In this document: positions 40,415 through 49,899 of the stretch, one piece after another
How the letters are laid out: each line of letters starts with the position of its first letter
Position numbering within the stretch: the first letter of the stretch is position 1
Origin: Saliniradius amylolyticus
GTDB lineage: Bacteria; Pseudomonadota; Gammaproteobacteria; Enterobacterales; Alteromonadaceae
DNA length: 64,000 bases
Reading direction: 5' to 3'
Assembly (NCBI RefSeq): GCF_003143555.1
Contig: NZ_CP029347.1
Location: forward strand, 2,356,001-2,420,000
Position numbers and translations under genes: made by a program
Notes under the pieces: generated by a model
The model's database searches: none
What the model was told of the DNA's origin: nothing
The model's input: the letters and a program-made list of their open reading frames with translations, nothing else

Positions 40415-41416
40415 TTAGCGCGCCTCAGGTGGCGTCAATCGAAGCTTCATTCCGGCATGGAGATCGTCGGCGCTTTCCAGCCCGTTCCATTCCATCAGCG
40501 TTTTAATACGAATATTATACTTAACTGAGATACGATATAGGTTCTCACCGTTTTGCACAACATGGTAGTCGTTGTTGTTCTTGGTTCTCTTTTCTGACGC
40601 CGGTGCAGCATGCTGCTCTGACTCGGGACTCGGTTGCAGGGCTGGTCGATCATTTTCTACCTTTGACTCAGGCAGCCGCTGGCGGCGAAACTCCTGTGTT
40701 GTACGATGGTCAGGGTAAAGTTTAACCAGCATATCGCCGTAACTTTCGGCCCGCTCAGGATTACCCAGTCCTTGCTCGATTTTATACGCCATCAGCAGCA
40801 TATCGGGAGACACATTTCCGGTACTCTCGTAACGGCTTAACAAGGTTTTCGCTTTCTGCCATTGCGCTTGACGAACTAACAACTCTGTCATCAGCATAAG
40901 ACTCTTGGCTCGCTGGGGCTGGTGTTTAAGGGCCTTGTCCAGGTAGCCTTCGGCCTCGGCCAATTTCCCCTGGCGTTCGTTACATAACGCCAGGTTCTCG
41001 TATGTTTCTGCAGCACTAATGTATTCCTGCTGCTCCAGAGCCCGATGAAAGTATGTTTCCGAAGCCTGATAGTCGCCCTGCTGGCACAAGAAAGCCCCAT
41101 AGCTATTCAGGATATCGGCATTATCCGGAGCCCTACTCAGTGCAGTTTGAAAAGCCTCCTGAGCCTGCCTCGTTTCCCCCACCTGCTGGTAGTAATACGC
41201 AAGGCTGTAGTGGACGTCTGCCATTCTGGGTGCGAATTTCAATGCCTGGTCGAGGTTATATTTGGCCTGCTTAAAGTTACCGTTTTTCAGGTAAGTTAAC
41301 CCCAGAGACAGACGCACCTTAGCCGCCTCAGTTTTATTCCCTTGCTGAAGGGAAGACGAACTCGAACAGGCCGCAAGCATTACGCTCACTATCAAGACCA
41401 GACAAATGCGCATCAT
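40415..41416 (-). CDS. pilF: Type IV pilus biogenesis lipoprotein PilF/PilW with C-terminal LysM
   Basis: The 333-residue lipoprotein (signal ending VMLAACSSSS) has about six TPR repeats (residues 35-230; LSLGLTYLKNGNFKQAKYNLDQAL). After a low-complexity linker, a LysM domain occupies about 283-330 (YHVVQNGENLYRISVKYNIR, then LMEWNGL and GMKLRLTP). The pilotin PilF/PilW helps localise the PilQ secretin; the LysM would add peptidoglycan binding. The gene lies between rlmN and rodZ, the normal gammaproteobacterial position. The start is the first ATG after GAGG. Confidence 0.9.
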   Translation of the reverse strand: MMRICLVLIVSVMLAACSSSSSLQQGNKTEAAKVRLSLGLTYLKNGNFKQAKYNLDQALKFAPRMADVHYSLAYYYQQVGETRQAQEAFQTALSRAPDNADILNSYGAFLCQQGDYQASETYFHRALEQQEYISAAETYENLALCNERQGKLAEAEGYLDKALKHQPQRAKSLMLMTELLVRQAQWQKAKTLLSRYESTGNVSPDMLLMAYKIEQGLGNPERAESYGDMLVKLYPDHRTTQEFRRQRLPESKVENDRPALQPSPESEQHAAPASEKRTKNNNDYHVVQNGENLYRISVKYNIRIKTLMEWNGLESADDLHAGMKLRLTPPEAR

Positions 41417-41436
41417 CAATCCTCAAAAACCATCGT

Positions 41437-42561
41437 TTAGGAGGTCATTCTTACCGAAATCGACTCGCCCTTCATCTGTTTTTTCAACATGCGCTTGGTG
41501 CGATCCACAACATCCCCCACCAACTGGCCGCAGGCGGCGTCGATATCATCTCCGCGGGTGCGCCGAACAACGGTGACAAAGCCCTTTTCAATCAACACCT
41601 TGGCGAACCGATCCATGCGAGAGTTACTGGAGCAGGTGTAGGGCGAACCCGGGTATGGGTTAAAGGGAATCAGATTGATCTTGGCCGGGGTATCTTTAAG
41701 CACTTCGGCCAGTTGCTCAGCCTGCTCCATGGAGTCATTGATGCCGTTTAGCATCACATACTCCACCGTGACTTTACCGTGATTCGCGTTGGACTTACCC
41801 AAATAGCGATTCACCGCCGCTAAAAATTCTTCGATGGGATATTTTTTATTGACCGGTACGATCTCATCACGCAGCTCATTAGTGGGGGCGTGCAATGAAA
41901 TAGCCAGCGCCACATCGATCTGGTCACCCAGCTTATCCAGCGCTGGCACCACGCCCGATGTACTTAACGTCACCCGACGCTTGGACAAGCCAAAGCCATA
42001 ATCGTCCATCATCAGCTCCATGGCCGGTACCACATGCTTTAAGTTAAGCAGCGGTTCACCCATGCCCATCATTACGACATTGGTCACCGGCCGTTTGGCC
42101 GAGTCATTGGACAAGCCAAGAGTGGTTGCCACTCGCCATACCTGACCGATTATTTCAGATACCGTCAGATTACGATTGAACCCCTGCTGAGCAGTAGAAC
42201 AGAAGGTACACTCCAGAGCACAGCCCACCTGCGACGATACGCACAGGGTGGCCCGGTCGCCGTCGGGGATCCAGACGGTTTCTACTTCCTGTCCCCCCTC
42301 TAACTCAAGAGCAAATTTGATTGTGCCATCACTGGCCTGCTGCTGCCGAGCTATTTCCGGCGCCTTGATCTCACAGCGATCGATGAGCTTTTGACGTAAC
42401 TTCTTATTTAAGTTGGTCATCTGCTCGAAGTCATCACAACCATGCTGATAGATCCATTTCATCACCTGATCGGCCCGGAAGGGCTTCTCACCTATCTCGG
42501 CGAAGAAATCTCTCAAGCCCTGTCGGTTGAGATTCAGCAGATTGGTCTTTTGATCGCGCAT
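41437..42561 (-). CDS. rlmN: Dual-specificity 23S rRNA/tRNA methyltransferase RlmN
   Basis: This radical-SAM enzyme methylates C2 of A2503 in 23S rRNA and A37 in some tRNAs. The 374-residue protein has the CX3CX2C cluster (CALECTFC) near residue 120. The catalytic Cys pair is likely Cys near 350 (DIDAACGQL) and the cluster-proximal residues. Upstream lies the 119-bp repeat array, then ndk. Confidence 0.96.
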   Translation of the reverse strand: MRDQKTNLLNLNRQGLRDFFAEIGEKPFRADQVMKWIYQHGCDDFEQMTNLNKKLRQKLIDRCEIKAPEIARQQQASDGTIKFALELEGGQEVETVWIPDGDRATLCVSSQVGCALECTFCSTAQQGFNRNLTVSEIIGQVWRVATTLGLSNDSAKRPVTNVVMMGMGEPLLNLKHVVPAMELMMDDYGFGLSKRRVTLSTSGVVPALDKLGDQIDVALAISLHAPTNELRDEIVPVNKKYPIEEFLAAVNRYLGKSNANHGKVTVEYVMLNGINDSMEQAEQLAEVLKDTPAKINLIPFNPYPGSPYTCSSNSRMDRFAKVLIEKGFVTVVRRTRGDDIDAACGQLVGDVVDRTKRMLKKQMKGESISVRMTS

Positions 42562-42701
42562 TCGATTACCTCTAAATTAATGTGCGGCGAATTGTACATT
42601 TTTCGAACAGAAATACCAGTCTAAGGCAAACTTCTCTTGCTCGGGAAAAGGCTCTCTTCTGGATATAGAGATGGCCTAAAGCTGCTCCTGTGGGCTCTCA
42701 C

Positions 42702-43282
42702 TGTCACCCGTCCATGGATGGATATTCCAGCTCGGCCATCCACGGCCTCGCGTTCATCGCTCTCGGCGTGACGTTAAGTCACCCCTCGTACGCTTTGCGC
42801 ACCGCTTCTAATACTTTTACGGTCACCCTTCCATGGGGCGATATTCCAGCTCGGCCATCCACGACCTCGCGTTCATCGCTATCGGCGTGACGTTAAGTCA
42901 CCCCTCGTACGCTTTGCGCAACGCTTCTAATACTTTTACGGTCACCCTTCCATGGGGCGATATTCCAGCTCGGCCATCCACGACCTCGCGTTCATCGCTC
43001 TCGGCGTGACGTTAAGTCACCCCTCGTACGCTTTGCGCAACGCTTCTAATACTTTTACGGTCACCCTTCCATGGGGCGATATTCCAGCTCGGCCATCCAC
43101 GGCCTCGCGTTCATCGCTCTCGGCGTGACGTTAAGTCACCCCTCGTACGCTTTGCGCAACGCTTCTAATACTTTTACAGTCACCCTTCCATGGGGCGATA
43201 TTCCAGCTCGGCCATCCACGGCCTCGCGTTCATCGCTCTCGGCGTGACGTTAAGTCACCCCTCGTACGCTTTGCGCAACGCT
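42702..43282. repeat. Five-copy 119-bp tandem repeat array between rlmN and ndk
   Basis: Copies begin at 42702, 42821, 42940, 43059 and 43178, each exactly 119 bp apart; the fifth stops at 105 bp. Copies 2-5 differ by only a few substitutions (for example ACGGCC/ACGACC, GCTCTC/GCTATC, GGTC/AGTC), while copy 1 is the most divergent. Each unit contains GTGAC-GTTAA-GTCAC, an inverted repeat, and the 6-bp palindrome CCATGG. The 9-mer CTGGATATA flanks the array at 42659-42667 and at 43291-43299. As 119 is not a multiple of 3, it is not a coding repeat. Nothing else explains this 781-bp gap between ndk and rlmN. Confidence 0.95.
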
Positions 43283-43300
43283 CTTCACCCCTGGATATAA

Positions 43301-43324
43301 AAAAGGGAGCCTCAGCTCCCTTTT
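43301..43324 (-). terminator. Rho-independent terminator of ndk
   Basis: On the minus strand AAAAGGGAGC pairs with GCTCCCTTTT around a 4-nt loop, followed by TTTTTTAT-type DNA, 18 nt after the ndk stop. It would isolate ndk from the repeat array. Confidence 0.88.
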
Positions 43325-43342
43325 GACCGCTCAGGCGCTCGT

Positions 43343-43774
43343 TTAACGAGTGCGTGGGCAGATTTCTTCGTCAGAGAAGAAGTACGCAATTTCACGAGCC
43401 GCAGACTCAGGCGCATCAGAGCCATGTACTGCATTCTCGTCGATTGACTTAGCATAGTCGGCACGCAGAGTACCTGCCAACGCTTCTTCTGGGTTAGTTG
43501 CACCCATGATTTCACGGTTTTTACGGATAGCGTCTTCGCCTTCCAGGACCTGAACCATCACCGGGCCAGAAGTCATAAAAGAAACCAGTGCGTCGAAGAA
43601 AGGACGCTCTTTGTGCTCGGCGTAGAAACCTTCGGCTTGTTCTTTGCTCAGGTGCAGCATCTTAGAAGCAACGATGCGCAGGCCAGCCGTTTCAAAACGG
43701 TTGTAGATCGCACCGATCACGTTCTTTGCTACGGCATCAGGCTTAACGATAGAAAAAGTACGCTCCAGCGCCAT
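43343..43774 (-). CDS. ndk: Nucleoside diphosphate kinase
   Basis: Ndk transfers a phosphate from ATP to other NDPs through a phosphohistidine. The 143-residue sequence has the active-site His in [12 protein letters not shown] and the N-terminal [16 protein letters not shown] consensus -10 TATAAT on the minus strand lies at 43816-43821, about 40 nt upstream. Confidence 0.97.
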   Translation of the reverse strand: MALERTFSIVKPDAVAKNVIGAIYNRFETAGLRIVASKMLHLSKEQAEGFYAEHKERPFFDALVSFMTSGPVMVQVLEGEDAIRKNREIMGATNPEEALAGTLRADYAKSIDENAVHGSDAPESAAREIAYFFSDEEICPRTR

Positions 43775-43936
43775 ATTTCACTCTCCAAAACAGTAGGGAC
43801 AAAAATCGAGCGCGGATTATAGGCAAAAAAAGTGTCTTTGACTAATGCTTAGGGGAAATTTTCCGACAGTGTTAGAATAAGGTTAAGTGCAAATCTGGGG
43901 GATGAACTAATTTACCGCTTTTATTGCCTTTTTCTG

Positions 43937-44668
43937 TTGATATTTTGTTGGGGCGTTTCGGCGCAGTCCATCAAGGTTACCTCGGAGCTCTGGCCCCCCC
44001 ATTTTACCACGCCTCAAAGCGATGGCCTTTATGAAGCAATTATTCGCCGTGCCTTTCCCGACCACGAGATTGAATTCATTTATCTGCCTTACTATCGTTC
44101 AGTACAGGCGGTTAGAACGAGTAAAGCCGACCTCTGGCTGGGCTCATATTTAAATGAGGTCCCGGAGGCACTCTACCCCAATCACTTTTTCGATGTGGAT
44201 GAAGTCAGTGCCCTGCACCTCCAGGAAACCCCCTTTAACCTGGCCGACTCTCTGCTCCATCACCCCCTGGGCTGGATAAAAGGCTACGAATACCAAACCT
44301 ACTACCCCCAAATTCCTAAACACAATATCTACTCACTGTCCTCCCTTGAGGTTGGTCTGAGAATGCTGCGAGGTGGCCGACTTAAATTTGTCCTCGACGA
44401 CAAATCGTCCCTGCAGGCTTTCTTAGCTGAGCGCCCGACAACGCCAACGCGACTGACCATCACCACGTTTGGGTTACTGCCGCTCTACCCCGGGTTTGCC
44501 GACACCCCCCAAGGCCGACATTTAGCCGCGCTCTGGGACCAACAACTGACCCGAATGAAAGCCAATGGCGAATTGCAGCGCCTCTATCGGCAGTTTGACG
44601 AACCCTACCTGCTTCACCTTTGCCCCTCTGAGCCACTGCCTCTTTTAAGTTGTGTAATAAACGATTAG
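43937..44668 (+). CDS. Periplasmic binding-protein-like protein (SBP type 3)
   Basis: The protein has 243 residues from the TTG at 43937. It resembles the amino-acid-binding SBP_bac_3 family: VTSELWPPHFTTPQSDGLYEA at the N-terminus, YYRSVQAVRTSKADLWLGSYLN, a duplicated lobe and an end MKANGELQRLYRQFDEPYL. No permease or ATPase is adjacent, so it is an orphan, as often seen for such proteins in Alteromonadales. The start is unclear. The same frame continues upstream to give (ATT)YRFYCLFLLIFCWGVSAQS, a full signal peptide from an ATT at 43910, after GGGGGATG; no ATG or GTG is in frame. Confidence 0.65.
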   Translation: MIFCWGVSAQSIKVTSELWPPHFTTPQSDGLYEAIIRRAFPDHEIEFIYLPYYRSVQAVRTSKADLWLGSYLNEVPEALYPNHFFDVDEVSALHLQETPFNLADSLLHHPLGWIKGYEYQTYYPQIPKHNIYSLSSLEVGLRMLRGGRLKFVLDDKSSLQAFLAERPTTPTRLTITTFGLLPLYPGFADTPQGRHLAALWDQQLTRMKANGELQRLYRQFDEPYLLHLCPSEPLPLLSCVIND

Positions 44669-44750
44669 TGATTGATTATTGGTCGGCATTCGGGCAGACT
44701 TCGCCCGCCGAACTTATGGGCACCCAATCCCTCCTGCCCCTGCGCCAACA

Positions 44751-44783
44751 ATACTTGAGTAAAACACTCAGGTAATATACAAT
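44751..44783 (+). promoter_or_regulatory. IscR type-1-like operator overlapping the suf promoter
   Basis: The 25-bp segment 44751-44775 reads ATACTTGAGT, AAAAC, ACTCAGGTAA. It matches the IscR type 1 consensus as I recall it, ATASYYGACTRWWWY then AGTCRRSTAT, at 22 of 25 positions, and the two core mismatches (C to G at position 9 and G to C at 17) are symmetric, preserving dyad symmetry. A sigma70 promoter overlaps it: TTGAGT (44755-44760), 17 bp, TACAAT (44778-44783). Confidence 0.7.
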
Positions 44784-44861
44784 CGAGATGAATTTTTAGC
44801 GTGTTGGGCAGTTTTATGCTCAGCCGCCACTGCATTTGCATGAATAACGAGTGAGACCATC

Positions 44862-46298
44862 ATGAGCGAACAGATCGATCAGGCCTTATCCCGCAAATAC
44901 GACGCTGGGTTTGTCTCCGAAATTGAATCGGAAACCTTCCCCATCGGTTTGGACGAGGACGTCATCCGCCGGATATCCGCCGTTAAAGGTGAACCTGAGT
45001 GGATGCTCGACTGGCGTCTGCGTGCCTACCGCTCTTGGTTGAAAATGGAAGAGCCTGAATGGGCCCATGTTCATTATCCGAAAATCGATTTTCAGGATAT
45101 CTCCTACTATTCAGCCCCCAAGAGCATGAAGGATAAACCGAAGTCTCTGGACGAGGTCGATCCTGAGCTGTTACGCACCTATGAAAAACTGGGCATCCCT
45201 CTGCATGAACAGGAGATGCTCGCTGGTGTCGCTGTTGATGCCGTTTTTGACTCGGTATCCGTGGTCACCACCTTTCGGGAAAAGTTAGAAGAGGCGGGCG
45301 TCATTTTCTGCCCCATATCCGAAGCAGTGCACAAGTACCCAGAGTTGGTAAAAAAATACTTAGGCACCGTGGTGCCCCGCTCCGACAATTTCTTCGCCGC
45401 GCTCAACAGTGCCGTGTTTACCGATGGGTCCTTTGTCTATATACCTAAGGGCGTGCGCTGCCCGATGGAACTGTCTACCTATTTCCGTATTAATGAACAA
45501 AATACCGGTCAGTTTGAGCGTACCTTAATCGTGGCCGATGAAGGCAGCCACGTCAGTTATCTGGAGGGCTGTACCGCACCGCAACGTGATGAGAATCAGT
45601 TGCACGCCGCCGTCGTTGAACTGGTGGCCCTGGACGATGCCGAAATCAAATACTCCACGGTACAAAACTGGTACCCGGGCGACGAAGACGGCAAGGGCGG
45701 AATCTATAACTTTGTGACCAAGCGCGGCCTCTGCGAAGCCAATGCCAAGATCAGTTGGACCCAGGTAGAAACCGGTTCGGCGGTGACCTGGAAATACCCA
45801 AGCTGCGTGCTTAAAGGTGATAACAGTGTCGGCGAGTTTTACTCGGTCGCCTTGACTCGCGGCAGACAACAGGCCGATACCGGCACCAAGATGATTCATC
45901 TGGGTAAGAACACCAAATCCACCATCATTTCCAAGGGCATCTCAGCCGGGCGCAGTAACAATGCTTACCGAGGTCTGGTTCAGATGGGACCGAAAGCCGA
46001 TGGTGCGCGTAATTTTACCGAGTGTGATTCTCTGCTTATCGGCGATCAGTGCGGCGCGCACACCTTCCCTTATATCGAAAGCCGCAATCCCAGCGCCATA
46101 GTTGAGCATGAGGCCACCACTTCCAAAGTGAGTGAAGACCAGCTCTTCCTTTGTCAGCAACGCGGCATGGACGCGGAGAAGGCCGTATCCATGATCGTCA
46201 ATGGCTTCTGTAAAGAGGTCTTCAAAGAGCTGCCCATGGAGTTCGCTGTGGAAGCGGGCAAATTGCTTGAAATCAGTCTTGAAGGTTCAGTGGGGTAA
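44862..46298 (+). CDS. sufB: Fe-S cluster assembly scaffold SufB
   Basis: SufB is the scaffold of the SufBCD complex, on which Fe-S clusters are built. The 478-residue protein has the family core ([76 protein letters not shown]). It begins the suf operon and is followed by sufC with 3 bp between them. Confidence 0.98.
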   Translation: MSEQIDQALSRKYDAGFVSEIESETFPIGLDEDVIRRISAVKGEPEWMLDWRLRAYRSWLKMEEPEWAHVHYPKIDFQDISYYSAPKSMKDKPKSLDEVDPELLRTYEKLGIPLHEQEMLAGVAVDAVFDSVSVVTTFREKLEEAGVIFCPISEAVHKYPELVKKYLGTVVPRSDNFFAALNSAVFTDGSFVYIPKGVRCPMELSTYFRINEQNTGQFERTLIVADEGSHVSYLEGCTAPQRDENQLHAAVVELVALDDAEIKYSTVQNWYPGDEDGKGGIYNFVTKRGLCEANAKISWTQVETGSAVTWKYPSCVLKGDNSVGEFYSVALTRGRQQADTGTKMIHLGKNTKSTIISKGISAGRSNNAYRGLVQMGPKADGARNFTECDSLLIGDQCGAHTFPYIESRNPSAIVEHEATTSKVSEDQLFLCQQRGMDAEKAVSMIVNGFCKEVFKELPMEFAVEAGKLLEISLEGSVG

Positions 46299-46301
46299 AC
46301 C

Positions 46302-47066
46302 ATGTTAACGATTAAGAATCTGCACGCCAGTGTAGAAGACAAAACCATTTTACAAGGCCTGGACCTTGAGATTAAGCCAGGCGAAGTTCACGCCATCATG
46401 GGGCCCAACGGTGCAGGTAAAAGTACCCTGGGTTATGTACTGTCAGGCCGCGATGGCTACGAAGTAGACCAGGGCAGCGTTGAGTTTAACGGCAAGGACC
46501 TGCTGGATATGGACGTGGAAGAGCGGGCCCGTGAAGGCCTGTTCCTGGCCTTTCAGTACCCGGTTGAGATCCCGGGTGTCTCCAATATGGAGTTCATGAA
46601 AGAAGCGGTCAATGCCGTGCGCGAGCAACAAGGCGAAGAGGCCTATACCTCGGCCGAGTTTCTGAAAAAAGCCAAGGAGGCCTGCAAGCAGGTACACCTG
46701 CCGCTGGATTTTCTGAAACGTGGCGTTAACGAAGGCTTCTCAGGCGGCGAGAAAAAACGCAATGAGATCATGCAGATGATTCTGATGCAACCAAGCCTGT
46801 GCATTCTCGACGAATCTGACTCCGGCCTGGATGTCGATGCGCTTCAGGTCGTCGCCGACGGTGTGAACAGTCAGCGCAACAGCGAGCGCAGCTTTATCGT
46901 GGTTACCCATTATCAGCGTCTACTGGACTACATCGAGCCGGACTATGTCCATATTCTGGCCAAGGGTAAGATTGTCAAAAGCGGCGACGCTTCACTGGCC
47001 AAAGAAGTGGAAGCCTCTGGCTATGCCTGGCTGGGCGATAAGAATACCGAGGAGGCCGAAGCATGA
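46302..47066 (+). CDS. sufC: Fe-S assembly ATPase SufC
   Basis: An ABC-type ATPase of 254 residues that binds SufB and SufD. Walker A is GPNGAGKSTLGYVLSG (about 34-49), the signature FSGGEKKRNE follows, and Walker B LCILDESDSGLD is the SufC form. The stop overlaps the sufD start by 4 nt. Confidence 0.98.
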   Translation: MLTIKNLHASVEDKTILQGLDLEIKPGEVHAIMGPNGAGKSTLGYVLSGRDGYEVDQGSVEFNGKDLLDMDVEERAREGLFLAFQYPVEIPGVSNMEFMKEAVNAVREQQGEEAYTSAEFLKKAKEACKQVHLPLDFLKRGVNEGFSGGEKKRNEIMQMILMQPSLCILDESDSGLDVDALQVVADGVNSQRNSERSFIVVTHYQRLLDYIEPDYVHILAKGKIVKSGDASLAKEVEASGYAWLGDKNTEEAEA

Positions 47067-48313
47067 GCCAATGGTTAACCGACGTCATCGATCGCGGTGC
47101 GGTCAATGACTGGCTTAGCCCGGTTCGAGATAAGGCCCTGGCCGAGCTTAAACAGACCAGCTGGCCTACCCGCCGTACCGAGGCGTGGAAATACACTTCC
47201 TTGAAGCCACTGGAAGACTTGGATCTGTCGACCAAAGGCACGATACCTGAGCTGCCTGTTATCGATGGTTTAGACAGCATTGATCTGGTCTTTGCCGATG
47301 GTGAGCTGAAAACCGACTTGTCGAGCTTAGAGCTTCCTGCTGGCGTGCGCATTGAGTCGCTGGCCAATGCCAGTAAACAGGGACAGGCCACTGCCGAGGC
47401 GGTATTCAGTCAGGTGAAGCCCGGTCGTCACCTGTTTGGGCTGATTAATGATGTCCTGGTTCGTCAGGGGCTGATTATTGACATCGACGCCGGTGTGTCC
47501 TTCACGACCCCGCTGCGTATTGTGAATCTTACCGGCGCCGGAGAAGAGTCTCACCAGCGTGTACTCGTGCGTTTGGGTGACCAAGCAAAAGCCTGCGTCA
47601 TCGAACAAGGCCTGGGTGAAGACAGCAGTTTTAGTACCGGCTTCGCCGAATATCAGTTGGGCCAGAAGGCCCAGCTGGAACATTATCGCCTGGCCATGCA
47701 CACACAAAAGGCTGTGCACATTGGCGGCAGTCATTTCGATCTTTACGATGAAGCCCGTCTTAACAGCACGCTGATCGGATTTGGTAGCCAGCTGGCGAGG
47801 CTGGATGTGGACATTGCTCATCGCGGCGAGCACGCCAAGGCCAAGTTCAACAATGTCTACCTGCTGGGTGAAGGCGAGCACTTCGATCTGCACAGCACCA
47901 TCGAACATGCCATGCCCAATGGCACCACCGAGGAAAACGCTCGGGGTATTGTTGGCGATAGAGCTAAGGCGGTTTTCAATGGTCGCATCCATATTCATCG
48001 CGGTGCACAAAAGACCCTTGCAGAGCTGAATAACCGCAACCTGTTGCTATCCCGTCGCGGCCAGATCAATACCAAGCCGGAGCTGGAGATCTATGCCGAC
48101 GATGTACAGTGTGCCCACGGCGCTACGGTGGCCGAGATTGACGAACAATCCCTGTATTATTTGATGACCCGCGGTATTCCGCGCTCGCAGGCTTTGGTAA
48201 TGCTGAATTTCGGCTTCATCCAGGAACTGGTCAACCAGATGCCCAATAAGGCTCTGGCTGAATGGTTGCAACCCAGACTCAAGGCACGCTTTGAGGAGAT
48301 GGAAGTCAAATGA
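47063..48313 (+). CDS. sufD: Fe-S assembly protein SufD
   Basis: SufD, 416 residues, is the paralogue of SufB in the SufBC2D complex. The right-handed beta-helix core ends in a conserved segment (KPELEIYADDVQCAHGATVAEIDEQ) with the His used for cluster assembly, followed by MTRGIPRSQALVML. Overlaps sufC and sufS by 4 nt each. Confidence 0.97.
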   Translation: MSQWLTDVIDRGAVNDWLSPVRDKALAELKQTSWPTRRTEAWKYTSLKPLEDLDLSTKGTIPELPVIDGLDSIDLVFADGELKTDLSSLELPAGVRIESLANASKQGQATAEAVFSQVKPGRHLFGLINDVLVRQGLIIDIDAGVSFTTPLRIVNLTGAGEESHQRVLVRLGDQAKACVIEQGLGEDSSFSTGFAEYQLGQKAQLEHYRLAMHTQKAVHIGGSHFDLYDEARLNSTLIGFGSQLARLDVDIAHRGEHAKAKFNNVYLLGEGEHFDLHSTIEHAMPNGTTEENARGIVGDRAKAVFNGRIHIHRGAQKTLAELNNRNLLLSRRGQINTKPELEIYADDVQCAHGATVAEIDEQSLYYLMTRGIPRSQALVMLNFGFIQELVNQMPNKALAEWLQPRLKARFEEMEVK

Positions 48314-49527
48314 GTTTTGATGTCGCTGCCCTGCGCGCCCAGTTTCCTATTTTAAGCCGTCAGGTGGATGGTAACCCTTTGGTGTACTTGGATAATGCTG
48401 CCACTACGCAGAAGCCGCAGGCGGTGATCGATGCTTTGGTGGATTACTACTCCACCACAAACTCCAATGTGCACCGTGGCGCTCACCAACTCTCTGACGA
48501 GGCCACGCGCCGGTTTGAAAAGGCCCGTGAAACCATTGCCCGCTTTATCAATGCCAGTGCCCGTGAAGAATTAATCTGGACCAGTGGCACCACCGAAGCC
48601 ATTAACATCGTGGGTAACGGTATTCGTCAGCAGCTTAACGCCGGTGATGAAATTCTGGTGACCGAGATGGAGCACCATGCCGATCTGGTGAGCTGGCAGC
48701 AAGCCTGCAAAGCCTCAGGCGCAACGCTCAAAGTCGCACCTATCTTCGACAACGGTGCGCTGGATGTGGATGCCTTTAAGGCCCTGCTCAGCGAAAACAC
48801 CCGGCTTGTGGCCATGCCGCATATCTCCAATGCACTAGGTACCATCAACCCGGTTAAGGAGTTGACCGCTGCCGCCAAAGCTAAGGGTGCGCTGGTGCTT
48901 ATAGATGGCGCTCAGGGCATTGCTCATGGCATGGTGGATGTGCAGGATATCGGCTGTGACTTTTATGCCTTTTCCGGCCATAAGGTCTTCGGGCCGACTG
49001 GTATTGGTGCCCTTTGGGGTAAAAAATCCGTATTAGAGGACTGGCCGGTATGGCAGACCGGTGGCGAAATGATCAGTCGAGTGACCTATCAGGATGCAGT
49101 CTGGGGTGAGCTGCCTAACAGACTGGAAGCGGGCACCCCAAATATTGCTGGCGCCATCGGCTTTGCTGCAGCCATCGGCTGGTTCAGCCAACTGGATCTG
49201 GACGCCGTTAAGACCCATGAAGCCTCTCTGATCCAATCGGCCACTGAACAGGCCGACGCCTTTGAAGGCTTGACTATCGTCGGTTCTGCCCCCAATAAAA
49301 CCGGCATACTGAGTTTTATAATGCAGAGCGCTCATCCGGCCGACATCGGATTTATTTTGGATCGTCAGGGCATCGCCATTCGCACCGGCGATCACTGCGC
49401 CCAGCCATTGATGAAGCGCTTAGGTGTACCGGGCACCGCTCGGGCCAGCTTTTCCATTTACAATACCCTTGAAGAAGTCGACCAACTGTTTAAAGGGCTG
49501 AAAAAAGCCCAGATGATGTTGGCCTGA
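48310..49527 (+). CDS. sufS: Cysteine desulfurase SufS
   Basis: PLP-dependent desulfurase that supplies sulfur. The 405-residue protein has the PLP Lys in FSGHKVFGPTGIGALWG (about 225) and the active Cys in RTGDHCAQPLMKRLG (near 365). A type II (SufS-group) enzyme, which works with SufE, encoded at 50476-50886. Confidence 0.98.
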   Translation: MSFDVAALRAQFPILSRQVDGNPLVYLDNAATTQKPQAVIDALVDYYSTTNSNVHRGAHQLSDEATRRFEKARETIARFINASAREELIWTSGTTEAINIVGNGIRQQLNAGDEILVTEMEHHADLVSWQQACKASGATLKVAPIFDNGALDVDAFKALLSENTRLVAMPHISNALGTINPVKELTAAAKAKGALVLIDGAQGIAHGMVDVQDIGCDFYAFSGHKVFGPTGIGALWGKKSVLEDWPVWQTGGEMISRVTYQDAVWGELPNRLEAGTPNIAGAIGFAAAIGWFSQLDLDAVKTHEASLIQSATEQADAFEGLTIVGSAPNKTGILSFIMQSAHPADIGFILDRQGIAIRTGDHCAQPLMKRLGVPGTARASFSIYNTLEEVDQLFKGLKKAQMMLA

Positions 49528-49540
49528 CCGAGGAGGTACT

Positions 49541-49897
49541 ATGTCCGTCGAAACTTTTACACCCAATCAGTCAGTGGTCAGCTTAACCGAGGCGGCCATT
49601 CGCCATTTTGAAGGCAAACTGAACAGCCATCCGGATAAGATCATCCGACTGTCCACTAAGGTCAGCGGCTGCACCGGCTATGCCTATGTGCTGGACTTCG
49701 CCGATACCGCCGAAGAGGGTGACACCAAGATCGCTATCAGCGACAAGTTGACTCTGGCGGTGGAAGCCAAAGCGGTGGACTTGGTTCGCAATACCGAGAT
49801 CGACTACGTGCAGGAAGGCGTCAACGGCGTGGTGAAATTCAATAATCCCAACGTGGTCGACGAGTGCGGCTGCGGTGAAAGCTTTAACGTAGGCTAA
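49541..49897 (+). CDS. sufA: A-type Fe-S carrier, SufA-like
   Basis: A 118-residue HesB/IscA protein with the three conserved cysteines: SGCTGYAYVL and the C-terminal CGCGESF. It receives clusters from SufBC2D and passes them to apoproteins. In this operon it lies after sufS, unlike the E. coli sufABCDSE order. Confidence 0.92.
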   Translation: MSVETFTPNQSVVSLTEAAIRHFEGKLNSHPDKIIRLSTKVSGCTGYAYVLDFADTAEEGDTKIAISDKLTLAVEAKAVDLVRNTEIDYVQEGVNGVVKFNNPNVVDECGCGESFNVG

Positions 49898-49899
49898 GC

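Noticed and set aside
42690-42890. 66-residue open frame within the repeats
   Set aside because: The unit length of 119 bp shifts frame at every copy, so no frame stays open; there is no ribosome binding site.
42702-43282. 119-bp repeats as a CRISPR array or integron attC sites
   Set aside because: The copies are directly adjacent without spacers, and the unit is far longer than a CRISPR repeat. GTTAAGT fits GTTRRRY by chance, but no matching upstream RYYYAAC arm, cassette gene or integrase is present.
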